Positions 44,999 to 53,807 of a DNA stretch of 64,000 bases are shown here, piece after piece; position 1 is the first letter of the stretch; the number at the start of each line of letters is the position of its first letter. The notes beneath the pieces are model-generated. The model searched no databases. It worked only from the letters and a program-made list of their open reading frames with translations, and was not told the origin of the DNA. The translations under genes and the position numbers were made by a program. The DNA comes from Natronorubrum texcoconense (GTDB taxonomy: Archaea; Halobacteriota; Halobacteria; Halobacteriales; Natrialbaceae), in assembly GCF_900100335.1 (NCBI RefSeq), contig NZ_FNFE01000001.1, positions 992,001-1,056,000 on the forward strand. The letters are read 5' to 3'.

Positions 44999-46150
44999 AT
45001 GAGAGGGGACATTTCACGACGGACGCTTCTTCGAAACGGGGGGATCGGGCTCGTTGCGATGAGCAGTGCAGGACTGGCCGGCTGTACGAGCAGCCTTCCG
45101 GTCGTCGGCGACGACGGTGCATCGGGGCCGGCGGTCGACCGCTGGCTCGTCGATCTCTCGTTTGCCGATCTCTTCGACGAGGACGAACTGACCGACGAGT
45201 ACGACGACGCTGAACTCGAGGGGTACGACCGGACCGGGTTCGAGTTCGACACCGTCGTTCCACAGGCGGTCTTCGACAACGAAGAAGAACTCGTCGTCTA
45301 CTGGCCGCTCGAGCAGGGGTCGGAGCTTCGAAGCACGGCCGGCGTGGCCGCGACGGATCTCGACTGGGAGCTCACCCAGCGCGTCGAGTGGGAGTACGAC
45401 GTAAGCTACACGCGAGAAACCTGGGACGGGACCCAGTCGTCCGAGGACGAGCGGAGCGCATCGATCGATATCGGGACGCTCGCCGGTACGTTCGCTCCCG
45501 CGGACGTCGAGGAGAGTCTCGAGGACTGGGCCGAAGATCGGTCCGTTGAGGATGCGGAACTTTCCAGCGAAGGTGAGTACGAGGGGTTCGATCTGTACGC
45601 CTTCGAGGGCTACGCTTTCGGCGTCAGCGAGGCGTACGTCGTCAGGGTCGCCGGCAGCCAGCCTCTCGATTCGCTCGAGGCGCTCGAAGCCGTGATCGAC
45701 GTCCAGACGACGTCTGTCGGCGGCCTGTCCGAGACGGACGACGGCGACGCGCTGCTGGCGCAGTTCGAATCGGCCCACCTCGCGAGCGGCGAACTCCACG
45801 AGCCGCGGTCGGTCGAGTCCGAAATAGAGCGCCAGTACGGCGATATCGACGACGTTCCGGAGTGGCAGCGCGACGACCTCGAGGAGGAGTTCGAAGATCG
45901 ACTCGACGACTGGGAGCTGGGGCTCGTCGGGTCGGCGAGCGCGTACGAGTTCGACGGCGACACGACCGACGTCCACGAGGTCTACCTCTACGAAACCCAG
46001 AGCGATGCGGACGCGGGCGAACTCCGCGCCCACGTCGAGTCGAACCGCGATATCACCGATCAGTGGGCGACGATCGAAGAGCTCTCGATCGACGACGCGG
46101 GACGGGCGCTCGTCCTGTCCGGACGGGTTCGAACGCGGGCGCTGCTGTGA
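44999..46150 (+). CDS. tandem Tat lipoprotein paralogue B, unrecognised family
   Basis: The 383-aa protein starts MRGDISRRTLLRNGGIG and ends its signal in LAGC, followed by GCTSSLPVVGDDG, almost the same as paralogue A. Shared landmarks are FADLFDEDELTDEYDDAELE, PADVEESLEDWAED, LSSEGEYEGFDLY, DVPEWQRDDLEEEFED and the end GRALVLSGRVRTRALL. A GTG one codon earlier is also possible. The pair arose by tandem duplication that included the promoter. Confidence 0.78.
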   Translation: MRGDISRRTLLRNGGIGLVAMSSAGLAGCTSSLPVVGDDGASGPAVDRWLVDLSFADLFDEDELTDEYDDAELEGYDRTGFEFDTVVPQAVFDNEEELVVYWPLEQGSELRSTAGVAATDLDWELTQRVEWEYDVSYTRETWDGTQSSEDERSASIDIGTLAGTFAPADVEESLEDWAEDRSVEDAELSSEGEYEGFDLYAFEGYAFGVSEAYVVRVAGSQPLDSLEALEAVIDVQTTSVGGLSETDDGDALLAQFESAHLASGELHEPRSVESEIERQYGDIDDVPEWQRDDLEEEFEDRLDDWELGLVGSASAYEFDGDTTDVHEVYLYETQSDADAGELRAHVESNRDITDQWATIEELSIDDAGRALVLSGRVRTRALL

Positions 46151-46303
46151 ACGGGAGCCGCTGAGCGACACGATCTCGGACGCCTAGTTGCTCGCGCATC
46201 GTCGGAGCCCGAATCGTGAACGGGCACGACAGGGTCCGCGACGAGCCTGTATCATTGTCGGCCGTCAGCTGCTTGAACGGCCGTGCTGGCGGTACTCACC
46301 GCC

Positions 46304-46981
46304 TTAGTCGGTTGCCAACTCTCCCGATGGGTCGTCCAGTTGCTCGCTCGCGAGCACGCGGTTCGCGCGGCGAAGCCGCTCGGAGAGCGCCTGATGGGAG
46401 ATGTCGAGTTTGTCCGCCAGTTCCTCGAGCGAGATTTCGCGCGGCACGTCGTAGTAGCCCTGCCGGTAGGCCTCGGAGATAGCCTCCTGCTGGGGTTCGG
46501 TTAGTGCGGCCGTCGTCTCGAGGTCGTCGTCCTGGCCGGCTTCGACCATCCGGCGGACGTCGACGCGAACGCCCTGGTTCTCGATGGCGGAGACGGTTTC
46601 GGAGAGCTCCTCTCGCTCGGGAAAGAGCAGTCGGAGCGTCCACTGGCCGTCGGCGACCTGCGCGTCGAGGACGGTGCCGCCGTTGGCGTAGACCGATCCG
46701 CAGACGGAGCTGACGTCTTCGCCGTACTGGAGGCGGTAGAACCACTCGCCGTCGTCGGCGGTCTCGAGCAGACACTGGAAGTCGTCGACGGTCGGATCCG
46801 CGTCGAGCGCCGCCTCGAGGTCTTCGGGATCGTCGGTCGAGAACCAGACGAGGGGCATCGTTCGCGTCGGCCCCTCGGCGACGACGCTCTCGACCCTGAC
46901 CGTCAGGTCCGGCAGTCGGTGGAGCGTCTTCGCGAGCGCGAACTCGTCGGTCGACAGCGTGAGTTCCGCAATCGTCGTCAT
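46304..46981 (-). CDS. Bat-type HTH_10 transcriptional regulator (copy 2)
   Basis: The 225-aa protein begins MTTIAELTLSTDEFALAKTL and ends with LTEPQQEAISEAYRQGYYD, then LADKLDISHQALSERLRRAN, matching copy 1 at 21853 over its length. It has a sensor-like N half that includes a Cys at SSVCGSVYANG. Regulon unknown. The gene is divergent from nothing nearby and is followed by the tandem lipoproteins on the other strand. Confidence 0.85.
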   Translation of the reverse strand: MTTIAELTLSTDEFALAKTLHRLPDLTVRVESVVAEGPTRTMPLVWFSTDDPEDLEAALDADPTVDDFQCLLETADDGEWFYRLQYGEDVSSVCGSVYANGGTVLDAQVADGQWTLRLLFPEREELSETVSAIENQGVRVDVRRMVEAGQDDDLETTAALTEPQQEAISEAYRQGYYDVPREISLEELADKLDISHQALSERLRRANRVLASEQLDDPSGELATD

Positions 46982-47356
46982 CGGTCGATCACCCCGTACG
47001 CCAGGCTCGAGTCCGGTTGATGAACGGTGCGGCTATCGTAGGTAGATCGGGACTCGAATCGTGTCATAGTACCACGTCGATCCGCGCGTCGGGGTGGCGA
47101 GCACGTCTCGTCAGCGTTTCGTCGATGAGAGTCGCTGCCCGCCCGTGACACTCCCGCTTGGATCGTGCTACCACTCGATAGCGCGCCGATCCGATTGATG
47201 AGCGGGCTTTTGTGTTCCAGCCGTTTAAGACAGCACCTCACGGTCGGTGACGGTCAGTGAGGCGTCAGTGTCGAACGGACGCGGTGGGACGGCGGTAGTA
47301 TCGAACGGTCTCAGAGAGACGGTATCGAACGGTCTCAGCGAGTCACCTGAACCGTC
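46982..47356. other. gap with short tandem repeats before a HAD gene end
   Basis: No gene. GTATCGAACGGTCTCAG is repeated at 47298-47314 and 47322-47338, and a partial copy GTGTCGAACGG lies at 47269-47279. The repeats sit at the 3' end of the HAD gene and far from any start codon. Confidence 0.45.
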
Positions 47357-48631
47357 TTAATCGAGGCGGGCCAGCCGGTTCAGCGCGTACACCGTCCGGA
47401 GGATGTCGACGCTCTTCCCGCGGTCGAAGACGAGTTCGTCCGTCTCGAGAACGTGCTCTAAGGTATCTTGCGAGGCGTGTTCGGGTGCGGCCGCGATTCC
47501 CGCGTCGGTTTCGTCGACCCACTGCATGACGCGCAGATCGCTCTTCGAGTCGCCCATCACGAGGCTAAACGGATCGTCGACGTCCAGGACGTCGAGCGCC
47601 CGCTCGACGCCGACGACCTTGTTCAGTTCGAGACTACCGATTTCGGCCGCGTCAGCCTCGTAGTAGGCGACGTCGATCCGCTCGAGGACGTCAGCGAGCG
47701 TGTCGGGGACGGCGTCGGGTTCGAGGTCGGGGTACGCTCCCTCGCTCTCGAGGACGCCCCTGATTTCGGGGTCCTGATCGGCGTAGAAGGCGCGCGTCCA
47801 GTCGACGACCGTCTCGTCGTCGAGTACGGCCGTACCGTTCCCGTCGTCGTTCGACTCGAGTGCCGTTCCGACGGCGTCGGCGAGCAGGTCGATCAGGTAG
47901 ACCAGCGCCGTATCGATGGTCTCTCTGGCCTTCGTCGAGCCGGTCTCGTAGTTCGGCTTCATCGTGACGTTGAACTCGTTGCCCTGCAGGTGACAGCCCC
48001 GCCGGAGGTCCTCTGGGGCCTCCGGGAGCACTCGCGAGCGAACGTCGTCGAAGACGTCCCGGATCTCGTCGTCCAGTTCCTCGTAGAGGAGCTGTTTCGT
48101 GTCCGCACCGTGGCCCGGCGTGAAGACGCCCGTTCCGGCCTCGTAGACGATAGAGAGCTCACCCGAGTGGACGATTTCGCTTCCCAGTCCCTGAATCGCG
48201 AACCCCTTGACGTTCTCCAAGGTCTGGCCCGTACAGATGACGATGGGAACGCCGGCCTCGTGGAACTCGGTCAGTTCGTGAAGCGTGTCGCGTGGAATCT
48301 CGTTGTCGGTGCTGCCGGCCGACCGTAGCGTCTCGTCGACGTCCAAAACCAGTACGTTCACCGCGCGGCCGTACTTGGCCTCGAGATCCAGCGCCGTGAA
48401 GGCCTGATCCCGGTTGGCTCGAGAGGCGACCTCCGCGAACGTCTCGCCGGATGCGAAGTCGGATCGAATCTCGTTCTTCCGGTGCTCGAGTTCCTCGTTC
48501 GCACCCTGCCAGTGCTCTAACGCGACGCGGGAGTCGACCGCCGGGAAGACGTCGACGAACGCCTGATACTCACGTAGCGTCTCGGTATCGTAGTCGTCGT
48601 ACAGCTGATAGACGAGATCGTAGCGCTCCAT
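47357..48631 (-). CDS. HAD-superfamily phosphatase-like protein, large
   Basis: The 424-aa protein has ~110 helical N-terminal residues (MERYDLVYQLYDDYDTETLR) and then the HAD core: VLVLDVDETLRSAG (motif I), VPIVICTGQTLENV (motif II) and SLVMGDSKSDLRVMQW (motif IV). A long cap with DDVRSRVLPEAPEDLRRG and a Lys-rich MKPNYETGSTKA lies between, as in Cof-type phosphatases. Substrate unknown. Start 48631 is chosen over a longer frame starting at 48694 with no likeness. Confidence 0.78.
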   Translation of the reverse strand: MERYDLVYQLYDDYDTETLREYQAFVDVFPAVDSRVALEHWQGANEELEHRKNEIRSDFASGETFAEVASRANRDQAFTALDLEAKYGRAVNVLVLDVDETLRSAGSTDNEIPRDTLHELTEFHEAGVPIVICTGQTLENVKGFAIQGLGSEIVHSGELSIVYEAGTGVFTPGHGADTKQLLYEELDDEIRDVFDDVRSRVLPEAPEDLRRGCHLQGNEFNVTMKPNYETGSTKARETIDTALVYLIDLLADAVGTALESNDDGNGTAVLDDETVVDWTRAFYADQDPEIRGVLESEGAYPDLEPDAVPDTLADVLERIDVAYYEADAAEIGSLELNKVVGVERALDVLDVDDPFSLVMGDSKSDLRVMQWVDETDAGIAAAPEHASQDTLEHVLETDELVFDRGKSVDILRTVYALNRLARLD

Positions 48632-48862
48632 GCGTACAACAGGCGGGAGCAGGCAGATAATCGTTTTCAGTACCAGTCGTCCGGGAAGGGTCACTCGAGG
48701 ACGGGGCGTACAGGGTGTACTGGGGACGGTCTCTTGGACTCTACTGGTCGGCGAATCTTCGATTCGGCTCGATATCGGACCGGTTTGCGTTCTGCGGACG
48801 GCTAACGCCGTGGGTTTTCACCTCGCAACTTCTATAAAAACGGCGCTCGAAATCCCAGTTAT

Positions 48863-49513
48863 ATGAAAAACGTCGACGACCTGATCGAGAGCGCGGCCGA
48901 GCTCGCAGCGCGCGGGCTCTCGAAGGGGGAGATCGCGGACGAACTGAACGTCTCGCGGGAGACTGCGAGCTGGCTCGTCGAACGCAGCGGCGCGACGACG
49001 GAGCCGACGGATCAGCCGACACAGGCCACCCAACCCGCGGGCGGCCCACAGGACATCCACGTCGACTGGTCCGCGATTGGAAGGGACAGCAAACGGATGG
49101 GAGCGATCGCGGAAGCCATGGCCGACATGCTCGCCAAACACGGCGAGGACGTCGATCTGACGATCGGTATCGAGAAAGCCGGCGGTCCGATCGCGACGCT
49201 CATCGCGCGCGAGCTCGAGACGGATCTGGGGACGTACACTCCGGCGAAACACCAGTGGGAGGAAGGCGATATCGAGGAGCTCGGCGGTACGTTCAGCCGG
49301 AACTTCGCGGGGATCCGAAACCGCGAGTGTTACATCGTCGACGACACCATCACCAGCGGAACGACGATGCGCGAGACCATCGAGGCCATCCGGGCCGAAG
49401 GCGGCGAACCGCTCGCCTGTGTCGTCCTCGCGGACAAACAGGGACTCGAGGAGCTCGAGGAGGTCCCGGTCTACTCGCTGTTGCAGGTCATCAGCGTCGG
49501 GAAGGAGGAGTAG
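48863..49513 (+). CDS. gfcR: GfcR-type regulator: HTH plus phosphoribosyltransferase-like domain
   Basis: The 216-aa protein has an HTH near residues 20-42 (KGEIADELNVSRETASWLV), a Pro/Thr linker and a PRT domain with the PRPP loop CYIVDDTITSGTTMRETIEA. It resembles haloarchaeal GfcR, a DNA-binding OPRT-like protein that switches glycolytic/gluconeogenic promoters, named in Haloferax. The PRT active loop looks intact, so a ligand-binding role is likely. A TATA-like ACTTCTATAAAA lies ~25 nt before the ATG. Confidence 0.85.
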   Translation: MKNVDDLIESAAELAARGLSKGEIADELNVSRETASWLVERSGATTEPTDQPTQATQPAGGPQDIHVDWSAIGRDSKRMGAIAEAMADMLAKHGEDVDLTIGIEKAGGPIATLIARELETDLGTYTPAKHQWEEGDIEELGGTFSRNFAGIRNRECYIVDDTITSGTTMRETIEAIRAEGGEPLACVVLADKQGLEELEEVPVYSLLQVISVGKEE

Positions 49514-49813
49514 CCGAGTCGGACGCGATCGACGTATCAGACCCTGTTTACGAGTTTCTCGAGTGAACCGATCAAGGCTGCAACGATGCGGGTAACTACC
49601 CGTTTTCGGACGCCGTATCGATCGACGCCCACTGCGGGTTTCGGCTGAAACGGTCGCCAGTCGAACCCATCAGTGTGCCAATCAAAACGTCGTCGACCCA
49701 CGTCTATTTTCACGGCACAATCAGTTCGATATAACAGCCGTTTGTCGCCCAATCACTGATACTAGGCTCCGAATTCTATTGACCATCAGTCGCCCCGTGT
49801 TGAGTGGAGAGAG
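49514..49813. other. gene-free gap between gfcR and the acidic lipoprotein
   Basis: No gene or clear structure is seen. The last ~60 nt contain ATTCTATTGACC near 49775-49785, a possible weak promoter for the downstream lipoprotein gene. Confidence 0.4.
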
Positions 49814-50107
49814 ATGACAGATCGACTCACACGCCGACGACTGATCGCACTAAGCGGCGCAGTCAGTTTCGCTGCGATCGCTGGATGTAACGACAACGGG
49901 GAAGGCCCCGGCGAGGACGAGGAAGATGTCGAGGACGACGTGGAGGACGACGAAGAGGACCTCGAGGACGATGCGGAAGATGAGGAAGACGACCTCGAGG
50001 ACGATGAAGAGGATCTCGAGGACGACGCGGAAGATGAGGAAGAGGATCTCGAGGACGACGAAGACGATGCAGAGGACGACCTCGAGGACGACGAAGACGA
50101 CGTATAG
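49814..50107 (+). CDS. Tat lipoprotein made of acidic repeats
   Basis: The 97-aa protein has a Tat signal (TRRRLIALSGAVSFAAIAGC, lipobox Cys at residue 25). The mature ~70 residues contain almost only Asp and Glu with spaced Leu/Val/Ala. EEDLEDDAEDE and DDLEDDEEDL recur every ~12 residues, giving coiled-coil-like spacing. The DNA is correspondingly repetitive (GAGGACCTCGAGGAC). It may be a surface polyanion or an elongated spacer; no domain can be assigned. Confidence 0.7.
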   Translation: MTDRLTRRRLIALSGAVSFAAIAGCNDNGEGPGEDEEDVEDDVEDDEEDLEDDAEDEEDDLEDDEEDLEDDAEDEEEDLEDDEDDAEDDLEDDEDDV

Positions 50108-50466
50108 GAGTCTTCAGTCGGGGAGTACGAGCAGTCGGAAGCGATTCGCGGAACGGCTCGTTCTTCTCTCGTCCCGCTTCGATGCGAACGACGCTTCGGA
50201 CGGGATCGGCTGCGCGTTCTGGGAGGGCCGATTTGCCTAGCGACAGCGACGACTGGCAACGGAAACGAAGCCATAGCAAGGGCAGGGCGTGAGCTTTTCG
50301 ACGCGAAAGCGCGAGCTAGCGGTACCGCTCGTCGGCTCACTGCCGTGCTCGCAACCGGTGAGGGACAGGCATCTCAGGCGCGGGACTGGTCGCCTGCTGG
50401 AGTACGCCCCCAGAAATGTGACCGCCCGATTTCGAGCCGCAGTGTGGACCGAGCGATCGAGTTACT
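50108..50466. other. gene-free gap after the acidic lipoprotein
   Basis: 359 nt without a supportable gene; no repeat or clear promoter except near the next gene's start. Composition is ordinary. Confidence 0.4.
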
Positions 50467-51084
50467 ATGACACGATCATCGACACGACGACGATATCTCA
50501 CGGCGAGCGTTACAGCCAGTATTGTGGCGCTCGCAGGCTGTAGCGATCTGATAGAAGATTACGACGAAGACGACGGTCCCGAGGAGGAAAACGGCGACGG
50601 GGAGCAGGTCGAAGACGTCGATCACGAGAATCCGGAGGGCGAACTCGAGGTCGTGAGTCCGGACGACGGCGACGAGGTGACGTCCCCCGTCGAGATCGAG
50701 ATGGACGTCGAGGACTTCGAACTGCAGGCGGTCGAAGACGACGACGGCGACGACGATGAGGCCGACGCTCCCGACGACGGCGCCGGACACCTTCACGTCA
50801 TCGTCGACGAGGGCTGTGTCGATCCGGGGTACCTGATCCCGCTCGAGGACGGCTACCACCACCTGAGCGAGGGCGAAACCGAGACCGAACTCGACCTAGA
50901 GCCGGGAGAGTACGACCTCTGTGCACAGGCCGGCGACGATCAGCACAACGCCTACGACATGACCGACGAGCTCTCGATCGAGATCGTCGAGGAGGATGCC
51001 GACACTGACGACGAAAGCGAGACCGACGATGACGGCGGAACTGGAACTGGTGACGGCGACGACGATGGCAATGACGAGAACTGA
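50467..51084 (+). CDS. Tat lipoprotein with a DUF4399 domain
   Basis: The 205-aa protein starts TRSSTRRRYLTASVTASIVA and reaches the lipobox LAGC. After an acidic linker comes a DUF4399 domain: GAGHLHVIVDEGCVDPGYLI, then DGYHHLSEGETETELDLEPG and EYDLCAQAGDDQHNAYD, with conserved His and Cys. The tail is Asp/Glu/Thr/Gly-rich. DUF4399 function is unknown; His residues suggest metal binding outside the cell. Confidence 0.82.
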   Translation: MTRSSTRRRYLTASVTASIVALAGCSDLIEDYDEDDGPEEENGDGEQVEDVDHENPEGELEVVSPDDGDEVTSPVEIEMDVEDFELQAVEDDDGDDDEADAPDDGAGHLHVIVDEGCVDPGYLIPLEDGYHHLSEGETETELDLEPGEYDLCAQAGDDQHNAYDMTDELSIEIVEEDADTDDESETDDDGGTGTGDGDDDGNDEN

Positions 51085-51285
51085 GGCGACGATATCTGAC
51101 GCCCGACGACGAAACAACACCGCCACGGCCGGCATCCGTGAGGGGAATAGATCGATGCGGATGGCGCCGGTGCGGACGACATCGATGCGGACGAGTAATC
51201 ACACGATCCGTCGGGACGCGTTGCTCGCTGCAGATGCTGGCTTCCGATCGATCGTGTAAAAATGATGAACTGGTGAGCGGACGAG

Positions 51286-52248
51286 TTAGCCGTGGATTCC
51301 CATCGCTTCGATCTGTTCCTGATAGCGGTTCCGGATCGTGACCTCGGTCACCTGGGCCACGTCAGCGACTTCACGCTGGGTCTTCTTCTCGTTGCAGAGC
51401 AACGATGCAGCGTAGATCGCGGCGGCGGCGTAGCCGGTCGGCGACTTGCCCGAGAGAAGCCCTTCTTCGGCCGTCTTCTCGATGATTTCGTTGGCCTTGG
51501 TCTGGACCTCTTCGGAGAGTTCGAGTTCGGAACAGAAGCGAGGGACGTACTTTTTCGGGTCGACGGGGCGCATCTCGAGACCGAGTTCCTGCGAGATGTA
51601 CCGATAGGTGCGACCGATTTCTTTGCGTTCGACGCGTGAGACTTCCGAAATCTCCTCGAGACTTCGCGGGATTCCTTCCTTACGACAGGCGGCGTACAGT
51701 GCGGACGTCGCCACACCTTCGATCGATCGGCCGCGGATGAGGTCTTCTTTGAGCGCGCGTCGATAGATGACGGACGCGACCTCGCGGACCGAGCGCGGAA
51801 CACCCAGTGCGGACGCCATTCGATCGATTTCGCTCAGTGCGAACTGCAGGTTTCGCTCCCCGGCGTCTTTGGTACGAATGCGTTCCTGCCACTTACGCAG
51901 GCGGTGCATCTGGCTGCGCTTTTTCGAGGAAATAGACCGGCCGTATGCGTCTTTGTCCTTCCAGTCGATCGTCGTCGTCAGTCCCTTGTCGTGCATCGTC
52001 TGCGTCGTCGGCGCGCCGACGCGGGACTTCTCCTGGCGCTCCTGGTGGTTGAACGCACGCCACTCAGGACCCGGATCGATCTTTTCTTCCTCCACGACGA
52101 GCCCACAGTCTTCACAGATGAGCTCACCCCTGTCGGAGTCCTTTACGAGATTGTCCGATTCACACTCGGGGCAGGCACGCACCCCTTCCTGATCCTCGGT
52201 CTCGTCCGTCTCACGCGTTCGCTCCCGCTGGCGGGTGGACCGTGTCAT
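51286..52248 (-). CDS. tfb: transcription initiation factor TFB
   Basis: The 320-aa TFIIB homologue has a zinc ribbon ([16 protein letters not shown] and [12 protein letters not shown]), the B-finger/linker stretch [20 protein letters not shown], and two cyclin folds (from ~130 and ~225). The C-terminal BRE-reading HTH is [20 protein letters not shown]. Haloarchaea have several TFBs; which paralogue this is cannot be told. It has a strong promoter of its own (52275-52284). Confidence 0.96.
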   Translation of the reverse strand: MTRSTRQRERTRETDETEDQEGVRACPECESDNLVKDSDRGELICEDCGLVVEEEKIDPGPEWRAFNHQERQEKSRVGAPTTQTMHDKGLTTTIDWKDKDAYGRSISSKKRSQMHRLRKWQERIRTKDAGERNLQFALSEIDRMASALGVPRSVREVASVIYRRALKEDLIRGRSIEGVATSALYAACRKEGIPRSLEEISEVSRVERKEIGRTYRYISQELGLEMRPVDPKKYVPRFCSELELSEEVQTKANEIIEKTAEEGLLSGKSPTGYAAAAIYAASLLCNEKKTQREVADVAQVTEVTIRNRYQEQIEAMGIHG

Positions 52249-52272
52249 CGCACTTTTATAGTAGTATCACCA

Positions 52273-52290
52273 TAGTATATAAATCCTTGG
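52273..52290 (-). promoter_or_regulatory. TATA promoter of tfb
   Basis: On the minus strand CCAAGGATTTATATACTATG, with TTTATATAC centred about 30 nt upstream of the ATG at 52248, gives a leaderless start. Confidence 0.75.
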
Positions 52291-52410
52291 TGGGCGCTTT
52301 GGTCTATCCACGCTAATGTGCCGAAATGGGGCGACAGAGCTCTTCAAGATCGGGATTTACAATTCGGAACCGGAAAGACTTTATCCGGCTCTCGACGACA
52401 ACAGCCACGA

Positions 52411-53004
52411 ATGCCGGTTATCGAGTGCGACGTCGAGACGGCTCGAGAGCGACTCGAGGAAGCGGGTGTGACGGTCGAATCCGGAAACACGGACCACGAG
52501 CGCTGGCGTGCGAGCCGCGGTGGCGCGACCGCTGTCGCGTACGACGACAAAGTCGTCATCCAGGGCGGGGACCCACAGGATATCGAGGCACTGCTACGCG
52601 AGGGTGGTGGTCGCGCACACGCATACTTCGACGGCGCGTGTCGCGGGAATCCCGGTCCCGCAGCGACCGGCTGGGTGATCGTCAGCGGCGACGGGATCGT
52701 CGCCGAAGGGGGCGACCGGATCGGCACCGCGACGAACAATCAGGCCGAGTACGAGGCGCTGATCGCGGCTCTCGAGGCCGCTCGCGACTACGGGTTCGAC
52801 GAACTCCACGTGCGCGGCGACTCCGAACTCATCGTCAAGCAGGTTCGCGGCGAGTACGACACCAACAACCCCGAACTGCGGGAGAAGCGCGTGACCGTCC
52901 ACGAACTCCTCGCCGCGTTCGACGAGTGGTCCTTAGAACACGTTCCCCGGGAGGTCAACGACCGCGCGGACGAGCTCGCCAACGAGGCGCTGGATCAGGG
53001 CTGA
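52411..53004 (+). CDS. rnhA: ribonuclease HI
   Basis: The 197-aa protein has an N-terminal ~65-residue domain seen in haloarchaeal RNase HI (MPVIECDVETARERLEEAGV, GGATAVAYDDKVVIQGG). The RNase H fold holds the catalytic acids in YFDGACRGNPGP (Asp), NNQAEYEALIAAL (Glu), RGDSELIVKQVRG (Asp) and NDRADELANEAL (Asp). It degrades RNA in RNA-DNA hybrids. A TATA-like GACTTTATCC lies ~35 nt upstream. It is followed by its usual operon partner. Confidence 0.94.
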   Translation: MPVIECDVETARERLEEAGVTVESGNTDHERWRASRGGATAVAYDDKVVIQGGDPQDIEALLREGGGRAHAYFDGACRGNPGPAATGWVIVSGDGIVAEGGDRIGTATNNQAEYEALIAALEAARDYGFDELHVRGDSELIVKQVRGEYDTNNPELREKRVTVHELLAAFDEWSLEHVPREVNDRADELANEALDQG

Positions 53005-53077
53005 GACCGAGAGCAGACGTCACCACCGAAGCCCAGACCAGCAAGGGAAAAAACCCTCGAGCGCGTACCGATCGTTA

Positions 53078-53725
53078 ATGTCCGATTCGAACGACCCGTC
53101 CGCCGGCTCCGGTCGGGAGCCCGAGGGGTCCCAGCCTGGGAGGGATACTACTGCCGACGAAGAGCTTCCTGCCGAAATCGTCGACGAAGCGGAGCGGCTC
53201 ACGCGGCTCGAGCGCACCGTCTCCGACGAGGGCGAAGCACAGGCTCACGCCGAGCGACGCGACAAGCTTCTCGACGACCACGACTTCACCTTTCGGATCC
53301 GCGAGGACGATGGCGACGACGTACTCGTACTCCACCCCGATGAGTGGCACGACGACGAGGCGGGCGTCATCCGAACCGACCGCATCGACGACATCTCGCG
53401 GGGCGTCGAGATCCCGCTCGAAGGCGCGGCGGATCCCGACGACTGGGACGCAGTGGAAACGCACAACCGCGACCTCGTCGAACGCGTCAGGGAACGCCAC
53501 GGCGACGTACACGGTGATAATGCCTCGCTGCTCGCCGACTTCGTCGGCAACCACTACGCGAAGCACATCGAGGACCTGGCCGGCGCGGAGCTACGGGAGT
53601 TCCGGTCGGAGTACTTCGTTAGAAACGCCTGGCCGTCGGACGCACAACGAGACGCGCTCGAGGAGTCGATCACGCTCGTCTACGAGACGGCCGGGGTATC
53701 GGTCCCTGAACGGCGGGTCCGGTGA
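53078..53725 (+). CDS. rnhA-operon protein, haloarchaeal family of unknown function
   Basis: The 215-aa protein has an unstructured N terminus (MSDSNDPSAGSGREPEGSQP), then LPAEIVDEAERLTRLERT, HDFTFRIREDDGDDVLVLHP and the C-terminal DFVGNHYAKHIEDLAGAELR with EFRSEYFVRNAWPSDAQ. It occupies the place next to rnhA where the 'rnhA operon protein' of haloarchaea (DUF7108, from memory) is annotated. No catalytic motif is visible. Confidence 0.8.
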   Translation: MSDSNDPSAGSGREPEGSQPGRDTTADEELPAEIVDEAERLTRLERTVSDEGEAQAHAERRDKLLDDHDFTFRIREDDGDDVLVLHPDEWHDDEAGVIRTDRIDDISRGVEIPLEGAADPDDWDAVETHNRDLVERVRERHGDVHGDNASLLADFVGNHYAKHIEDLAGAELREFRSEYFVRNAWPSDAQRDALEESITLVYETAGVSVPERRVR

Positions 53726-53728
53726 ATC

Positions 53729-53807
53729 GCCTCGGGGTCAAGTGGTTCGAGAATCGAAGATTCTCGTCATCACGAGAGACCTTTGCTCTCTCGATCGACC
53801 CCGAGGC
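53729..53807 (-). ncRNA. right-end structured region (candidate omega RNA) of the second tnpB element
   Basis: GCCTCGGGGTC (53729-53739) pairs with GACCCCGAGGC (53797-53807). Inside are CGAGAATC/GATTCTCG and CGAGAGA/TCTCTCG hairpins. The region overlaps the 3' end of tnpB, where IS200/IS605 guide RNAs are made. Confidence 0.5.

Noticed and set aside
46982-47356. CRISPR-like repeats
   Set aside because: Only two and a half copies of a 17-nt repeat, with 7-nt spacing and no cas genes; not a CRISPR array.
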